From NCBI GenBank assembly GCA_023259235.1, contig JAHFQQ010000049.1, forward strand, positions 1 through 15,173: DNA of 15,173 bases, written 5' to 3'. The DNA is from Polaromonas sp. Lineage in GTDB: Bacteria > Pseudomonadota > Gammaproteobacteria > Burkholderiales > Burkholderiaceae_C. Under the pieces are notes generated by a model. The model saw only the letters and a list, made by a program, of their open reading frames with translations, did no database searches and had not been told where the DNA came from. Made by a program: the position numbers and the translations under genes. Shown here piece after piece: positions 1 through 7,531 of this stretch (position 1 is the stretch's first letter; each line of letters opens with the position of its first letter).

Positions 1-519
1 CGCCTGCTGTGGCCGCTGGCCATCTTTCTGGTGCTGTCAATGTTTCTGGCGCGGGGCTTGATGCTCGACCCGCGCGAAGTTCCATCTCCGCTGATTGGAA
101 AGCCCGCCCCTGCGTTTGCGGCGCCAACCCTGGCGGTACCGGACCGGGTGCTGCGCAAGGAAGACATGCTCGGCAAGGTGTGGATGCTCAACGTTTTTGC
201 ATCCTGGTGCGTCTCGTGCCGAGAAGAGCATCCGGTACTAGTGGCGTATGCGCGCGCTGGCGGTGTGCCCGTGTATGGCCTGAACTACAAGGACAAGCGC
301 GACGACGGCCTGCGCTGGCTCAAGCAGCTCGGCAACCCGTACACCGATATCCTGTTTGATGCCGATGGCCGCATCGGTATCGACTTCGGTGTCTATGGAG
401 TACCCGAGACCTTCATCATCGACCGCACGGGCGTGATTCGCTACAAGCAGATCGGCCCGATCACGCCGGATGTGCTGCGCGAGAAAATTGAACCCTTGCT
501 CAAAGAACTCAATGCTTGA
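1..519 (+). CDS. ccmG: Thiol:disulfide interchange protein CcmG/DsbE (5' partial)
   Basis: Membrane-anchored periplasmic thioredoxin-like protein that reduces apocytochrome c or CcmH cysteines so haem can be attached. The frame is open from base 1 and begins inside the N-terminal membrane anchor (RLLWPLAIFLVLSMFLARG), so the true start lies just left of the window; 172 residues are visible and the family is usually about 175-185, so only a few are missing. The active site is WCVSC (bases about 208-222), and the thioredoxin-fold cis-proline segment GVPETF is present, as is the family motif GLNYKD. An internal ATG at 31 lies inside the membrane anchor and is unlikely to be the start. The stop overlaps the ccmH start, so translation is probably coupled. 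Confidence 0.95.
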   Translation, partial: RLLWPLAIFLVLSMFLARGLMLDPREVPSPLIGKPAPAFAAPTLAVPDRVLRKEDMLGKVWMLNVFASWCVSCREEHPVLVAYARAGGVPVYGLNYKDKRDDGLRWLKQLGNPYTDILFDADGRIGIDFGVYGVPETFIIDRTGVIRYKQIGPITPDVLREKIEPLLKELNA

Positions 520-982
520 ACGAACACTGCGGCGTGCATTGCTGTGCATCTGTCTCGCGCTGACTGTGGGCGCGCCACAGGCCCGAGAGGCAGAGTCTGC
601 ATCGGCAAACCCGGAACTCGAAGCGCGCATGATGGCGGTGGCAAGTGGATTGCGCTGTCTGGTGTGCCAGAACCAGACCATTGCTGATTCACACGCTGAT
701 CTGGCGGTGGACTTGCGCCAACAGATCCGCGAGATGCTGGCGCGCGGTCAAAACGAGCGCCAGATCCTCGACTACATGACACAGCGCTACGGCGACTTTG
801 TGCTCTATCGCCCACCTTTCAAGGCCATCACCGCGTTGCTCTGGATTGGCCCCGCCGCGTTGCTTGTGCTGGCGCTGGGAGGGCTCGTTGTTGTGCTGCG
901 CCGACGCCAGCGGCTGGGTGACGAGGCGTTTGATCCCGACACCGACAACCAAGAGAACTCCAGCAATGTCCCGAATCGATGA
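512..982 (+). CDS. ccmH: Cytochrome c maturation protein CcmH (CycL type)
   Basis: Thioredox partner in the System I haem-ligation complex; it handles the CXXCH cysteines of apocytochromes before haem attachment. The 156-residue product has a signal-like N-terminus (MLERTLRRALLCICLALTVG), the diagnostic LRCLVCQNQ motif with redox cysteines C49 and C52, a helical bundle, then one C-terminal membrane helix (AITALLWIGPAALLVLALGG) followed by an acidic tail. I chose the ATG at 512, which overlaps the ccmG stop, rather than a longer in-frame start at 470, because the extra 14 residues are unlike the family and would precede the signal sequence. This is the short CcmH form, with CcmI encoded separately downstream, unlike the fused E. 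coli CcmH. Confidence 0.95.
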   Translation: MLERTLRRALLCICLALTVGAPQAREAESASANPELEARMMAVASGLRCLVCQNQTIADSHADLAVDLRQQIREMLARGQNERQILDYMTQRYGDFVLYRPPFKAITALLWIGPAALLVLALGGLVVVLRRRQRLGDEAFDPDTDNQENSSNVPNR

Positions 983-2117
983 ACTCAAACAGCAGATTGC
1001 CCAGCTTGACGAACTCAAGAGCAGCGGTGTATTGACCACGCAAGCAGCGCATGATGCACGTGAACGTCTCCAGAAAGAGCTTCTGGCAGCCGTCATCGAG
1101 CCTTCGGGAACGGCAGCGCGGATTGATGGCCCGGTCCGGCAACCCCGGCCGTCGGGCAAATTATTGCTGGGCATCGCCGTCTTCATCCTGGTGTTCGCTG
1201 CGGGCGGCTATGCCTGGCTCGGCAATCCGGCAGGCTTGTCGGCCGACTCGACTGTAGCTGGAACAGACAGCGCGGACAGTTCGCCGCACGCGACGGATCC
1301 CGCACAGATTGAGGCAATGATTGATCGCCTGGCTCAGCGCCTGAAGACCACCCCCGACGACGCTGAAGGCTGGGCAATACTGGGCCGCTCATACAGCAAA
1401 CTGGGTCGGTATGCTGAGGCTTTGCAGGCGTACAAGAAAGTGATCGAACTCAGGCCACAGGACGCTCAGGTTTATGCCTACATAGCCGATGCCATCGCCA
1501 CCGACAACGGCAACCGCCTTGACGGCGAGCCAGAGAAGTTGATAGCCAAGGCCTTAACGCTGGATCCCGACAACGTCAAGGCCTTGGATCTGTCTGGCAC
1601 GATAGCCTTCGATCGCGGCGACGCGGCTACCGCAACCAGACAATGGGAGCACGCCTTGCGCGGCGTGGAGCCGGGTAGCGCAACGGCAACCCAGTTGGAA
1701 GGCGCGCTGAAAGAAGCGCACCAACTCGCCGGTCTGCCGCCGCAACCGGCGGCAAGTGCAGCCGTGGCTGGCATCGGCAAAACAATCCAGGGCCGCGTCA
1801 CGCTATCCGACAAAATAAAGGCCCTGGCCTCGCCCGAAGACACGGTCTTCATTTTTGCACGGTCCGCCGGAGGCAAGGCGCCGCTGGCAGTTTTGCGCAA
1901 GCAGGTGAAAGACCTGCCATTTGATTTCACGCTTGACGACAGCCTGGCGATGAACCCGGCCATGAGCCTTTCCACCGCTCACGAGGTACAAGTCGGTGCG
2001 CGCATCAGCAAGAGTGGCAATCCGATGCCGCAGCCTGGTGATTTGCAGGGACTGACCGCCACTGTTGCGGTAGGTGCGAAAGGCCTCAAGCTGGAGATCA
2101 GTGAAGCAATCCGTTGA
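966..2117 (+). CDS. ccmI: Cytochrome c biogenesis factor CcmI (TPR protein)
   Basis: Apocytochrome c chaperone that presents the substrate to the CcmF/CcmH haem ligase. The 383-residue product starts at the ATG at 966, inside the end of ccmH (17-base overlap), where homologous-looking sequence (MSRIDELKQQIAQLDELK) begins; the frame extends left to 798 but that part is a shadow of ccmH. Order: a charged coiled-coil-like N-terminus (1-64), one membrane helix (about 66-85, LLLGIAVFILVFAAGGYAWL), a TPR region (about 110-255, including WAILGRSYSKLGRYAEALQAY), and a C-terminal beta-rich domain beginning near IQGRVTLSDKI. Classical CcmI has an additional N-terminal membrane helix before the coiled-coil loop; it is absent here. 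It is the last recognisable gene of the ccm operon. Confidence 0.9.
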   Translation: MSRIDELKQQIAQLDELKSSGVLTTQAAHDARERLQKELLAAVIEPSGTAARIDGPVRQPRPSGKLLLGIAVFILVFAAGGYAWLGNPAGLSADSTVAGTDSADSSPHATDPAQIEAMIDRLAQRLKTTPDDAEGWAILGRSYSKLGRYAEALQAYKKVIELRPQDAQVYAYIADAIATDNGNRLDGEPEKLIAKALTLDPDNVKALDLSGTIAFDRGDAATATRQWEHALRGVEPGSATATQLEGALKEAHQLAGLPPQPAASAAVAGIGKTIQGRVTLSDKIKALASPEDTVFIFARSAGGKAPLAVLRKQVKDLPFDFTLDDSLAMNPAMSLSTAHEVQVGARISKSGNPMPQPGDLQGLTATVAVGAKGLKLEISEAIR

Positions 2118-2473
2118 ATCTTTGTAGACGCCCGGTGTAGACCATCGTCGCCGGGTCGATTGGTTTATTGACGTACGGCAGTGTCCGGTTGCCAACACGT
2201 AGGCAGCAATTCGTCAATAACGGTTGTTGGGATGCATGGGCAGCTTTCAATCTCGCAGTCTCAGTTGGGTTTTGTTCGACCATCTCCCCGCGCTCCCCTC
2301 AACTCGCCCTGCACCATCCAAAGGTTGGACAGCGCAAGCAGCATGAAGTGCTGAGCCCTGTTTTTTTAAGCCACGATGACGCACCCGCGCAAATCCAGAC
2401 TGACGCCGAGCACTCGAGCCGGCTGGGACACCTTGGCCCGAATGCCAGCTCCACCATACGACCCGACAAAGGC
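2118..2473. other. Gene-poor region after ccmI with possible decayed coding sequence
   Basis: I see no convincing intact gene. A minus-strand 39-codon reading frame (2366-2485) gives MSLAAFVGSYGGAGIRAKV followed by plausible protein-like sequence ending in CVIVA. The same frame continues past the stop as KNRAQHFMLLALSNLWMVQG, which also reads like protein. This suggests a degraded gene or transposase remnant on the minus strand, interrupted by a TAA beside a run of seven A. I could not name the family. Longer plus-strand frames here have no convincing ribosome binding site or recognisable domain. Confidence 0.3.
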
Positions 2474-2508
2474 CGCTAACGACATACAGTTAGCGTTCTT
2501 TTTCTTTT
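2474..2508 (+). terminator. Intrinsic terminator-like hairpin
   Basis: A perfect 7-bp stem (CGCTAAC at 2474-2480 and GTTAGCG at 2489-2495) closes an 8-base loop and is followed by the T-rich tail TTCTTTTTCTTTT (2496-2508). It points along the plus strand, 357 bases after the ccmI stop, so it may end the ccm transcript or a decayed gene. The stem is modest in GC, so the strength is uncertain. Confidence 0.6.
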
Positions 2509-2669
2509 GAAAGTCAAACGCCTACGCCTGAGCGGGCGGCCGCTGGCTGAAGCTGCGGCAGGCAATCAAGACGCTGAATAAGGCGCATGGGCAGCGGGAC
2601 TGGCTGGCCCTGTAGGCGCGGAGAGCTGCGGTCTTTGGGCCGTCCAGTTGTTCTGGCTCCGCATCAAAT
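2509..2669. other. Short non-coding stretch before the small membrane-protein gene
   Basis: No gene is recognised. A plus-strand 22-codon frame ending near 2615 reads LRQAIKTLNKAHGQRDWLAL before a TAG, which looks protein-like but has no start or context. It may be a fragment of a lost gene or chance. Confidence 0.25.
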
Positions 2670-2697
2670 TTGACTTTTGGTCTAGACGGGCTACGAT
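2670..2697 (+). promoter_or_regulatory. Sigma70-type promoter for the small membrane-protein gene
   Basis: A -35 box TTGACT (2670-2675, 5 of 6 to TTGACA) and a -10 box TACGAT (2692-2697, 4 of 6 to TATAAT) are separated by 16 bases. The predicted start of transcription would lie about 30 bases before the ATG at 2737, where a GAGGAG ribosome binding site also sits. This is the clearest vegetative promoter in the window. Confidence 0.6.
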
Positions 2698-2736
2698 TAA
2701 GCTGGAAATTGTCCAACTTTAAATGAGGAGCCAGCC

Positions 2737-2970
2737 ATGCACTCTATTCATCTGCACAAAATGCATGTGCCGAAAGGGCCTAATTTGTGGCTAACGGCAA
2801 TCAGCGCGGTGTACATCTTTTCTGTTTCTTTGGGGTTATTTCTGATCTTCTCGCTTTGGGGCGGGAGCGAATTCAGCGATAGCATGGGTGGTAGCGCAGG
2901 CTTTTGGTTTTTGATCGGTGGCTTGGTTGTAGCCGCGGGGTTGGCCATCGTTGAGAAGCAAAAGAGTTAA
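2737..2970 (+). CDS. Small two-helix membrane protein, function unknown
   Basis: A 77-residue protein that I cannot assign to a family. The N-terminus is short and His-rich (MHSIHLHKMHVPKG), followed by a hydrophobic helix at about residues 17-41 (within LWLTAISAVYIFSVSLGLFL), a short Gly/Ser loop, and a second helix at about 54-72 (GFWFLIGGLVVAAGLAIVE) ending in a basic tail. Support for a real gene comes from a GAGGAG ribosome binding site (2725-2730, 6-base spacing) and a good promoter upstream. It lies alone between gene-poor regions, so context gives no role. The four histidines in the first 10 residues could bind metal or haem, but that is speculation. Confidence 0.7.
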   Translation: MHSIHLHKMHVPKGPNLWLTAISAVYIFSVSLGLFLIFSLWGGSEFSDSMGGSAGFWFLIGGLVVAAGLAIVEKQKS

Positions 2971-3366
2971 ATCAAAAGACTCATTTCGTTTATGCGGAAC
3001 ACCGTTTCGACGGCGTATACCGCCGCGCCGACTGTCGTAACCATTGCCACCAGTCACGTTCATCGGAATCTCCGGTCACGTTGGACCGGAATACTCAAGT
3101 TGAGAAAGATCGTCAGGAATCCGGGGCAATTCCCCAATGGTCAGGCGGCCACCTTCACGAAAGACTGGTGTATGCCGCCGCGCACCTGGAGAGAAGCATC
3201 CACCTAATTTGCGATGATCTTTGGCGAGTATTTCACAAATTGAGTTCACTGAACTCGTGGAACTTCCGGGCCTGGTCACATAAAGATCCGGATTGCCACT
3301 TAGGGTTGCTGCGTGCGGCATCATCGTGCGTCGCGGCCAACCTGAAGCCATTGGCTTTCGTAAACC
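2971..3366. other. Gene-poor region with IS21-like remnant
   Basis: No intact gene is recognised; the frames on both strands lack domains and plausible starts. Apart from the degenerate direct repeats at 3050-3094, it contains a perfect 7-1-7 palindrome GAGTTCACTGAACTC at 3242-3256 of unknown meaning. The stretch is best read as intergenic DNA with mobile-element debris between the small membrane-protein gene and the terminator of the cytochrome operon. Confidence 0.4.
3050..3094. repeat. Two degenerate direct repeats resembling IS21-family terminal repeats
   Basis: Adjacent copies CCAGTCACGTTCATCGGAAT (from 3050) and CCGGTCACGTTGGACCGGAA (from 3072) share a CCRGTCACGTT...CGGAAT pattern at 22-base period. 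IS21-family elements carry several such tandem repeats at their ends, and the wording (GTCACGTT...CCGGAAT) matches what I remember of proteobacterial IS21 ends. No istA or istB gene is nearby, so this would be a solo relic. The repeat is seen in the sequence; the IS21 link is from memory. Confidence 0.45.
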
Positions 3367-3399
3367 AAAAAAAACCTCACTCAGCTCGGCTGAATGAGG
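3367..3399 (-). terminator. Intrinsic terminator of the cytochrome operon
   Basis: On the minus strand an 11-bp stem (CCTCATTCAGC pairing with GCTGAGTGAGG, one mismatch) with the 3-base loop CGA is followed directly by eight T. It lies about 50 bases downstream of the stop of the tetraheme cytochrome gene, in the right orientation to end the four-gene transcript. This is the strongest terminator in the window. Confidence 0.88.
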
Positions 3400-3448
3400 C
3401 TCGTCAAGCCCGAGGAACACGCCCCTCCGGCCCGCAAATCCATGTTAT

Positions 3449-4048
3449 CTACTCATCTGGATCTACGTATTCCTTGGGCAAATGGTGGGCAATACCCTTG
3501 TGGCAATCAATACAGGTCTTGCCTTCTTCCTTCGCCTTCATGTGCTTTTTGTAAGGTGTCTGCTTTTGCAATTCCGAACTCATCGCGTCGAAATTATGGC
3601 AATTGCGGCATTCACGCGAGCCAGTTGCTTTCATGCGTGCCCACTCATCCGTTGCGAGTCTCATCCGATTGGCCTCGAACTTCTCCTTGGTGTCGACGAC
3701 CCCGGTGATCTTGCCCCACACCTCAAGGCTGGCCTGAGCCTTGCGGATCATTTTGTGGGTCCAGTCCCTGGGCACATGGCAGTCCGAGCAAATTGCGCGC
3801 ACGCCGGTTCGGTTGCTGTAGTGAATGGTTTCCTTGTATTCCTGATAAACGTTATCCCGCATTTCGTGGCAGGTCGTACAAAATTCCAGCGTATTGGTCA
3901 TTTCCAGGCCGGTGTTGAATGCACCCCAGAATAAAATACCAAAAATGAAGGAGATCGAAGTTAGCGCCAGGATCGAGTACTTCGCACTCGGCCTTTTCAG
4001 CATTGTCCAGAAACGCCTTAAGGCGCCAGGACTGTCAATATTTGCCAT
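3449..4048 (-). CDS. cymA: NapC/NirT/CymA-type tetraheme quinol dehydrogenase
   Basis: A 199-residue inner-membrane tetraheme cytochrome c that exchanges electrons between the quinone pool and periplasmic partners. After a cytoplasmic N-terminus there is one membrane helix (about residues 24-45, ILALTSISFIFGILFWGAF), then four CXXCH sites at C57-H61 (CTTCH), C87-H91 (CSDCH), C147-H151 (CRNCH) and C179-H183 (CIDCH). The first is followed by EM, as in NapC/CymA where this Met is a haem ligand, and the last sits in CHKGIAHHLP, a family signature. It is the last gene of the operon, 90 bases after the barrel gene, with AAGGAT as ribosome binding site. In an iron-oxidising role it would pass electrons to quinone; in reduction it would take them from quinol. 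Whether to call it CymA, MtoC or NirT is a naming choice. Confidence 0.93.
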   Translation of the reverse strand: MANIDSPGALRRFWTMLKRPSAKYSILALTSISFIFGILFWGAFNTGLEMTNTLEFCTTCHEMRDNVYQEYKETIHYSNRTGVRAICSDCHVPRDWTHKMIRKAQASLEVWGKITGVVDTKEKFEANRMRLATDEWARMKATGSRECRNCHNFDAMSSELQKQTPYKKHMKAKEEGKTCIDCHKGIAHHLPKEYVDPDE

Positions 4049-4138
4049 TGCGTGAGAATCCTTGACTCAAGTGATATGAATTCGGCGCCACAGCTGGCCC
4101 CGAAGCTATGCGATTGCTAGTTCGCTCTTATCCGCGAT

Positions 4139-6466
4139 TTAGAAATTGCGGATATACGACACCATGATGACGTTGATGGAATACGTTCCCGGTTGCTCGT
4201 TTGTCGGCAAGTACCCCGTCCCTGTGTATCCGTATTGAAGTGCGTTGAAGTAATAATCGTTGCTATTGAGTTTCTGGTATAGATATCCCACAGCAACCTT
4301 GCTTACCTTGTCAAGCTTGTAAGTCCCGGTGAGCTTCAACTGCGTCGTCTGGTTCTTGATATCTGGCGTAGTGCCACAAGTCAGGCTGGTTGTAGCGCTA
4401 CAGGTAGCAAGATAGGGTACCTGGGTCGAATAATAGGTCTTGCCCACCGAATAGCTCAAGTCACCGGTGAGCTCAAGTTTTCCGGCCATCAGCCCCTTTT
4501 GCGTAAAGGAGAGACCGACGGTGCTGTCCTCATCCTTCAACTGGTTGGTAAAGAGGTTGGTCGACACCGTGAGGGGAAGACGCGCGCCCCCAGACAGCAT
4601 GTCCCGCTGTCTGTTTTGCGCAGTTACATAGGCCGACACAACGCCATTTTCAGAATAGCTGTAGGTGGCATCCAGATTTGCGCTCCAGGACTTGCCTTTT
4701 TGCACACCCAGCGGCGAGTCGTCATATTTGTCATCGACGTAGCGGCCATTCAGTCCCAGGCTCCACTTGTCGTTCGCCTGCCAGTTGACACCTGCCTTCA
4801 CCATCTGCTCTTTGCGCGAGGCATCAAAGAACGCACGGTATCCGAGATTCTCGTAACCCTCTGTGATGGCCTGCATGGGATTGTAGAAAGTAGCGTTGAC
4901 ATCCGCTTTGCGATCCGCGTAACTATAGCCAGCATTGAAATTGACCGCCTCGCCCGCCTTCAGCTTGTAGTTGGCGACCAGCTTGTTTTCGGTGCTTTCA
5001 GGAATCTGAACGCAGGAGCTTGATACGTAGGCTGCGAGTGAGCCCTGCGCCGAGTTAGCCAGGGCATTGTTGCACCAGCGCTTGACGGCTTCGTACTCGT
5101 AGCCCAAATGCAAGCGATTGTTCTGGCTGATGCGGTAATCCCCGGCCACTTCCGCTTGGGTTTTCCGGTTGCTCATCGGCGTGTTCACCGACGTCGCCGC
5201 TCCACCACCGAGATCGTAGAAGTTATAGACGCTTGAGGCCGTCTGGTTGTCGCGTTCGTTATATTTCAGGCCAGCAGTCAGCGCCAGGTCGCGGTTGGTT
5301 TGATTGGTCAGCTTCAAATCGGCGTGGGTGGTCACGACTTTTGCATCGAGCGAACCCTGCGGCAGCCCGCCTGGCTGCATCATGGCAAACGCATAGCTTT
5401 CGTTCTGCGTATTGCGGCCGTACGAAACACCCCCCACCAGCTTCGTGGTTGGCGAAAGGTTGTAGCCACCATTGAAATTCAGCTGGTGAAAATCGTTGCT
5501 GGGTGCGGTGCTAAGTGTGTCAATCGGGAACAAGGTGCCTGCACCGGAACCATTAAGCGGTGTCGTTGCGGTTCCAGAGACGAACATGTTCGGAAAGTTC
5601 AGGCCGTTATAACCGTCACGGAAGAATGAACCGTAGTAGCCGACATTGAAGAAACCCCGCTCACCTTTCCAATCGACAGCCAGATTAAAGGTGTCGGTGG
5701 TGTAGTTGGTGGGATTCATCAACATGATGGTCTTTTCAGCACCATATGAATAAGTGCCGAACTTCGTTGTTGCAAAATCGGTACCTGGAGAAACAAGCTT
5801 GGCGCCGCTTTGGTCCAGCCGGTTGTAATCGAATTTAATACCCCATTGCCGGTCGAAGTTATACCCCGCGGTAAAGCTGGTATTTTTTCGATCCGTATGC
5901 ACATCTGTCGTCTGGAAGTTCGCGAGCTGTGCGGGCGTCAGAATTTGCGTGCCGCCTTTGAACGTGCCAGGGGCAACGTAGCCGGTATTGATCACGCCAA
6001 AATTCGAAGGCAACGTGAAGATGTTGCCCCCCATCGGCCCAAGCAGCGGCGTTTGGTACGTGTCCGAGATGTTGTGGCGCAGCTCATCGTAACCAATGCC
6101 CAGGTTCCATTTCCCCTGGTTGCTGAAGGTTGCACCAAGATCGCGGGACGTGGTGCCCAGATCATTTCCCTTGAACTCCCAGCGAGTAACGCCGCCTTCC
6201 TGTTTGTAGGCATCCCCACCGCGTACGCTGAAGTTGCCAATCAGGTTGGCGCCTGATTTGTTCAGGCCGTTGTATTCGCCAAATTTGGCCGAGCTGTCAG
6301 ACGTATTGCTCACGCCGATTTCGACGGAATTTGTCGGTTGTGTCAAGGCTGTGACATCATCATCCGCGGCAAAAGCAAGCGCCGGGATCGCAAACATGGC
6401 AACCAGCGCGCCTTGCACCGCCAAGGTCAGCGCACTGACAGCAAAACGTTCACTATTTGTTTTCAT
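4139..6466 (-). CDS. mtoB: MtrB/PioB/MtoB-family outer-membrane beta-barrel of a decaheme conduit
   Basis: A 775-residue outer-membrane barrel expected to sheathe the decaheme cytochrome encoded just upstream and let it carry electrons through the membrane. It has a signal peptide (cleavage near AFA, residue 33-34), many alternating beta-strand segments typical of a large barrel, family-like stretches near YENLGYRAFFDASRKEQMVK and KSWSANLDATYSYS, and a C-terminal aromatic residue in VSYIRNF, as outer-membrane insertion requires. Shewanella MtrB carries a CXXC pair near the mature N-terminus; here the mature N-terminus has no cysteine. The only cysteines outside the signal are two spaced pairs in predicted loops (within KRWCNN...SSSCVQ and LATCSAT...LTCGTT), possibly disulfides. 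It follows the decaheme gene by 22 bases, with an AAGGAT-like ribosome binding site. Confidence 0.92.
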   Translation of the reverse strand: MKTNSERFAVSALTLAVQGALVAMFAIPALAFAADDDVTALTQPTNSVEIGVSNTSDSSAKFGEYNGLNKSGANLIGNFSVRGGDAYKQEGGVTRWEFKGNDLGTTSRDLGATFSNQGKWNLGIGYDELRHNISDTYQTPLLGPMGGNIFTLPSNFGVINTGYVAPGTFKGGTQILTPAQLANFQTTDVHTDRKNTSFTAGYNFDRQWGIKFDYNRLDQSGAKLVSPGTDFATTKFGTYSYGAEKTIMLMNPTNYTTDTFNLAVDWKGERGFFNVGYYGSFFRDGYNGLNFPNMFVSGTATTPLNGSGAGTLFPIDTLSTAPSNDFHQLNFNGGYNLSPTTKLVGGVSYGRNTQNESYAFAMMQPGGLPQGSLDAKVVTTHADLKLTNQTNRDLALTAGLKYNERDNQTASSVYNFYDLGGGAATSVNTPMSNRKTQAEVAGDYRISQNNRLHLGYEYEAVKRWCNNALANSAQGSLAAYVSSSCVQIPESTENKLVANYKLKAGEAVNFNAGYSYADRKADVNATFYNPMQAITEGYENLGYRAFFDASRKEQMVKAGVNWQANDKWSLGLNGRYVDDKYDDSPLGVQKGKSWSANLDATYSYSENGVVSAYVTAQNRQRDMLSGGARLPLTVSTNLFTNQLKDEDSTVGLSFTQKGLMAGKLELTGDLSYSVGKTYYSTQVPYLATCSATTSLTCGTTPDIKNQTTQLKLTGTYKLDKVSKVAVGYLYQKLNSNDYYFNALQYGYTGTGYLPTNEQPGTYSINVIMVSYIRNF

Positions 6467-6489
6467 AATAAATATCCTTTACCCTGAGG

Positions 6490-7488
6490 TTAGCGATGCA
6501 GCAAGCTGCCGGATGGGGAGTTCGATCCATGCACCATGACATGGCAATTCATGCAGCTGCGAGCGGCGTAGCCCGGACTAACCGGCTTGCCGGCGGCACC
6601 CGTCAGACCGCCTTGAATGCCTGCAACATTGCCGGCGGCCGGGGTCGCGCTTTGATGCGGACCGTTGTGGCACTCTTCACACAGGAACGGTGGGCGCGAT
6701 TTCAGCAGCGGGGTGATGTTGGAACCGTGCGGGGTATGGCAATTGGTGCAGTCCTCGGTCGCTGGCTGATGCTCCCACAGGAAGGGGCCGCGTTTTTCAG
6801 CGTGGCAGGTGTAGCAGGTTTCAGTGACCGTGTTCTTTTTCAGCAATTTGGGACCGGTTGAGCCATGGGGATTGTGGCAATCGGAGCAGACAACCTTACC
6901 CTCACCGATGGGGTGGTGAGAAATCTTCTTGCTATCCGCGCGCTGTTCCTTGTGGCAGGCAAAACAGACCTCCGTCTGCGTCCTTTTGCTCAAGACCTTA
7001 TCGACAGGCTGGTGAACTTTATGGCAATCGTTGCATGCAAGACCATTATTTTGGTGCTGGCTGCCTTCCCACAGGTTGCGCATGCCACCCTTGTGGCAGG
7101 TCAGGCATTGACCGGCACGCTCCTTCTCGTCAGTGACGGCATAAGCGCCTTTCTTGAAGACGACATCCGGTGCCGGACGGCCTTTGCCGCTTGTATTCCC
7201 CTTCAGGTGATTTTCACTGGCACCATGGCAAGTTTGGCATGTCGGAGTGCGGGCATCACCCCTGACACCGTGCTTGGTCTGGTAGATCGACAAAATCGGT
7301 GTCGTCTCGCTTTCATCGTGACACTTGGTGCAAAGCGCATCTTTTTTGAGCCCTTCCTGCGCTTGGGCAGCTGCCGCTGAATTTCCTCCGAGATCAGGAA
7401 GATCGTTTTGCGCGGCACCAACTGCTGCAGCCATGGAGAGACCGCCCATCAGGACGAAGGCAGTCAATAACTTTCGGATACTTTTCAT
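6490..7488 (-). CDS. mtoA: Decaheme c-type cytochrome, MtrA/MtoA/DmsE family
   Basis: A 332-residue periplasm-facing multiheme wire. After a signal peptide (cleavage near VGAA, about residue 25) there are ten CXXCH sites: CTKCH, CQTCH, CLTCH, CNDCH, CFACH, CSDCH, CYTCH, CTNCH, CEECH and CMNCH. The length and even spacing match MtrA/MtoA/DmsE proteins of about 320-335 residues, and the end CMNCHVMVHGSNSPSG is a family hallmark. It lacks the long N-terminal extension of Rhodopseudomonas PioA. It should sit in the barrel encoded next and exchange electrons with a periplasmic partner such as the monoheme cytochrome encoded 43 bases upstream. MtoA is chosen over MtrA because of the operon content and lack of a surface cytochrome; sequence alone does not decide direction. 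Confidence 0.95.
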   Translation of the reverse strand: MKSIRKLLTAFVLMGGLSMAAAVGAAQNDLPDLGGNSAAAAQAQEGLKKDALCTKCHDESETTPILSIYQTKHGVRGDARTPTCQTCHGASENHLKGNTSGKGRPAPDVVFKKGAYAVTDEKERAGQCLTCHKGGMRNLWEGSQHQNNGLACNDCHKVHQPVDKVLSKRTQTEVCFACHKEQRADSKKISHHPIGEGKVVCSDCHNPHGSTGPKLLKKNTVTETCYTCHAEKRGPFLWEHQPATEDCTNCHTPHGSNITPLLKSRPPFLCEECHNGPHQSATPAAGNVAGIQGGLTGAAGKPVSPGYAARSCMNCHVMVHGSNSPSGSLLHR

Positions 7489-7531
7489 TTATTTCCCCAG
7501 CTTGGTTTATTCGGGCCTGATGATTGGTTGT

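Noticed and set aside
798..965. Upstream extension of ccmI to an ATG at 798
   Set aside because: It lies wholly inside ccmH in another frame and its translation has no membrane helix or family similarity.
2131..2155. CCCGG / CCGGG hairpin just after ccmI as a terminator
   Set aside because: The stem is only 5 bp with a 15-base loop and no T-tract follows.
2474..2495. The hairpin CGCTAAC...GTTAGCG as an integron attC site
   Set aside because: It is far too short, with an 8-base loop, and does not match the attC core sequences; the T-rich tail fits a terminator better.
3081..3554. Long overlapping reading frames on both strands in the gap before the tetraheme gene
   Set aside because: None shows a recognisable domain, and they run through the strong terminator or the IS21-like repeats.
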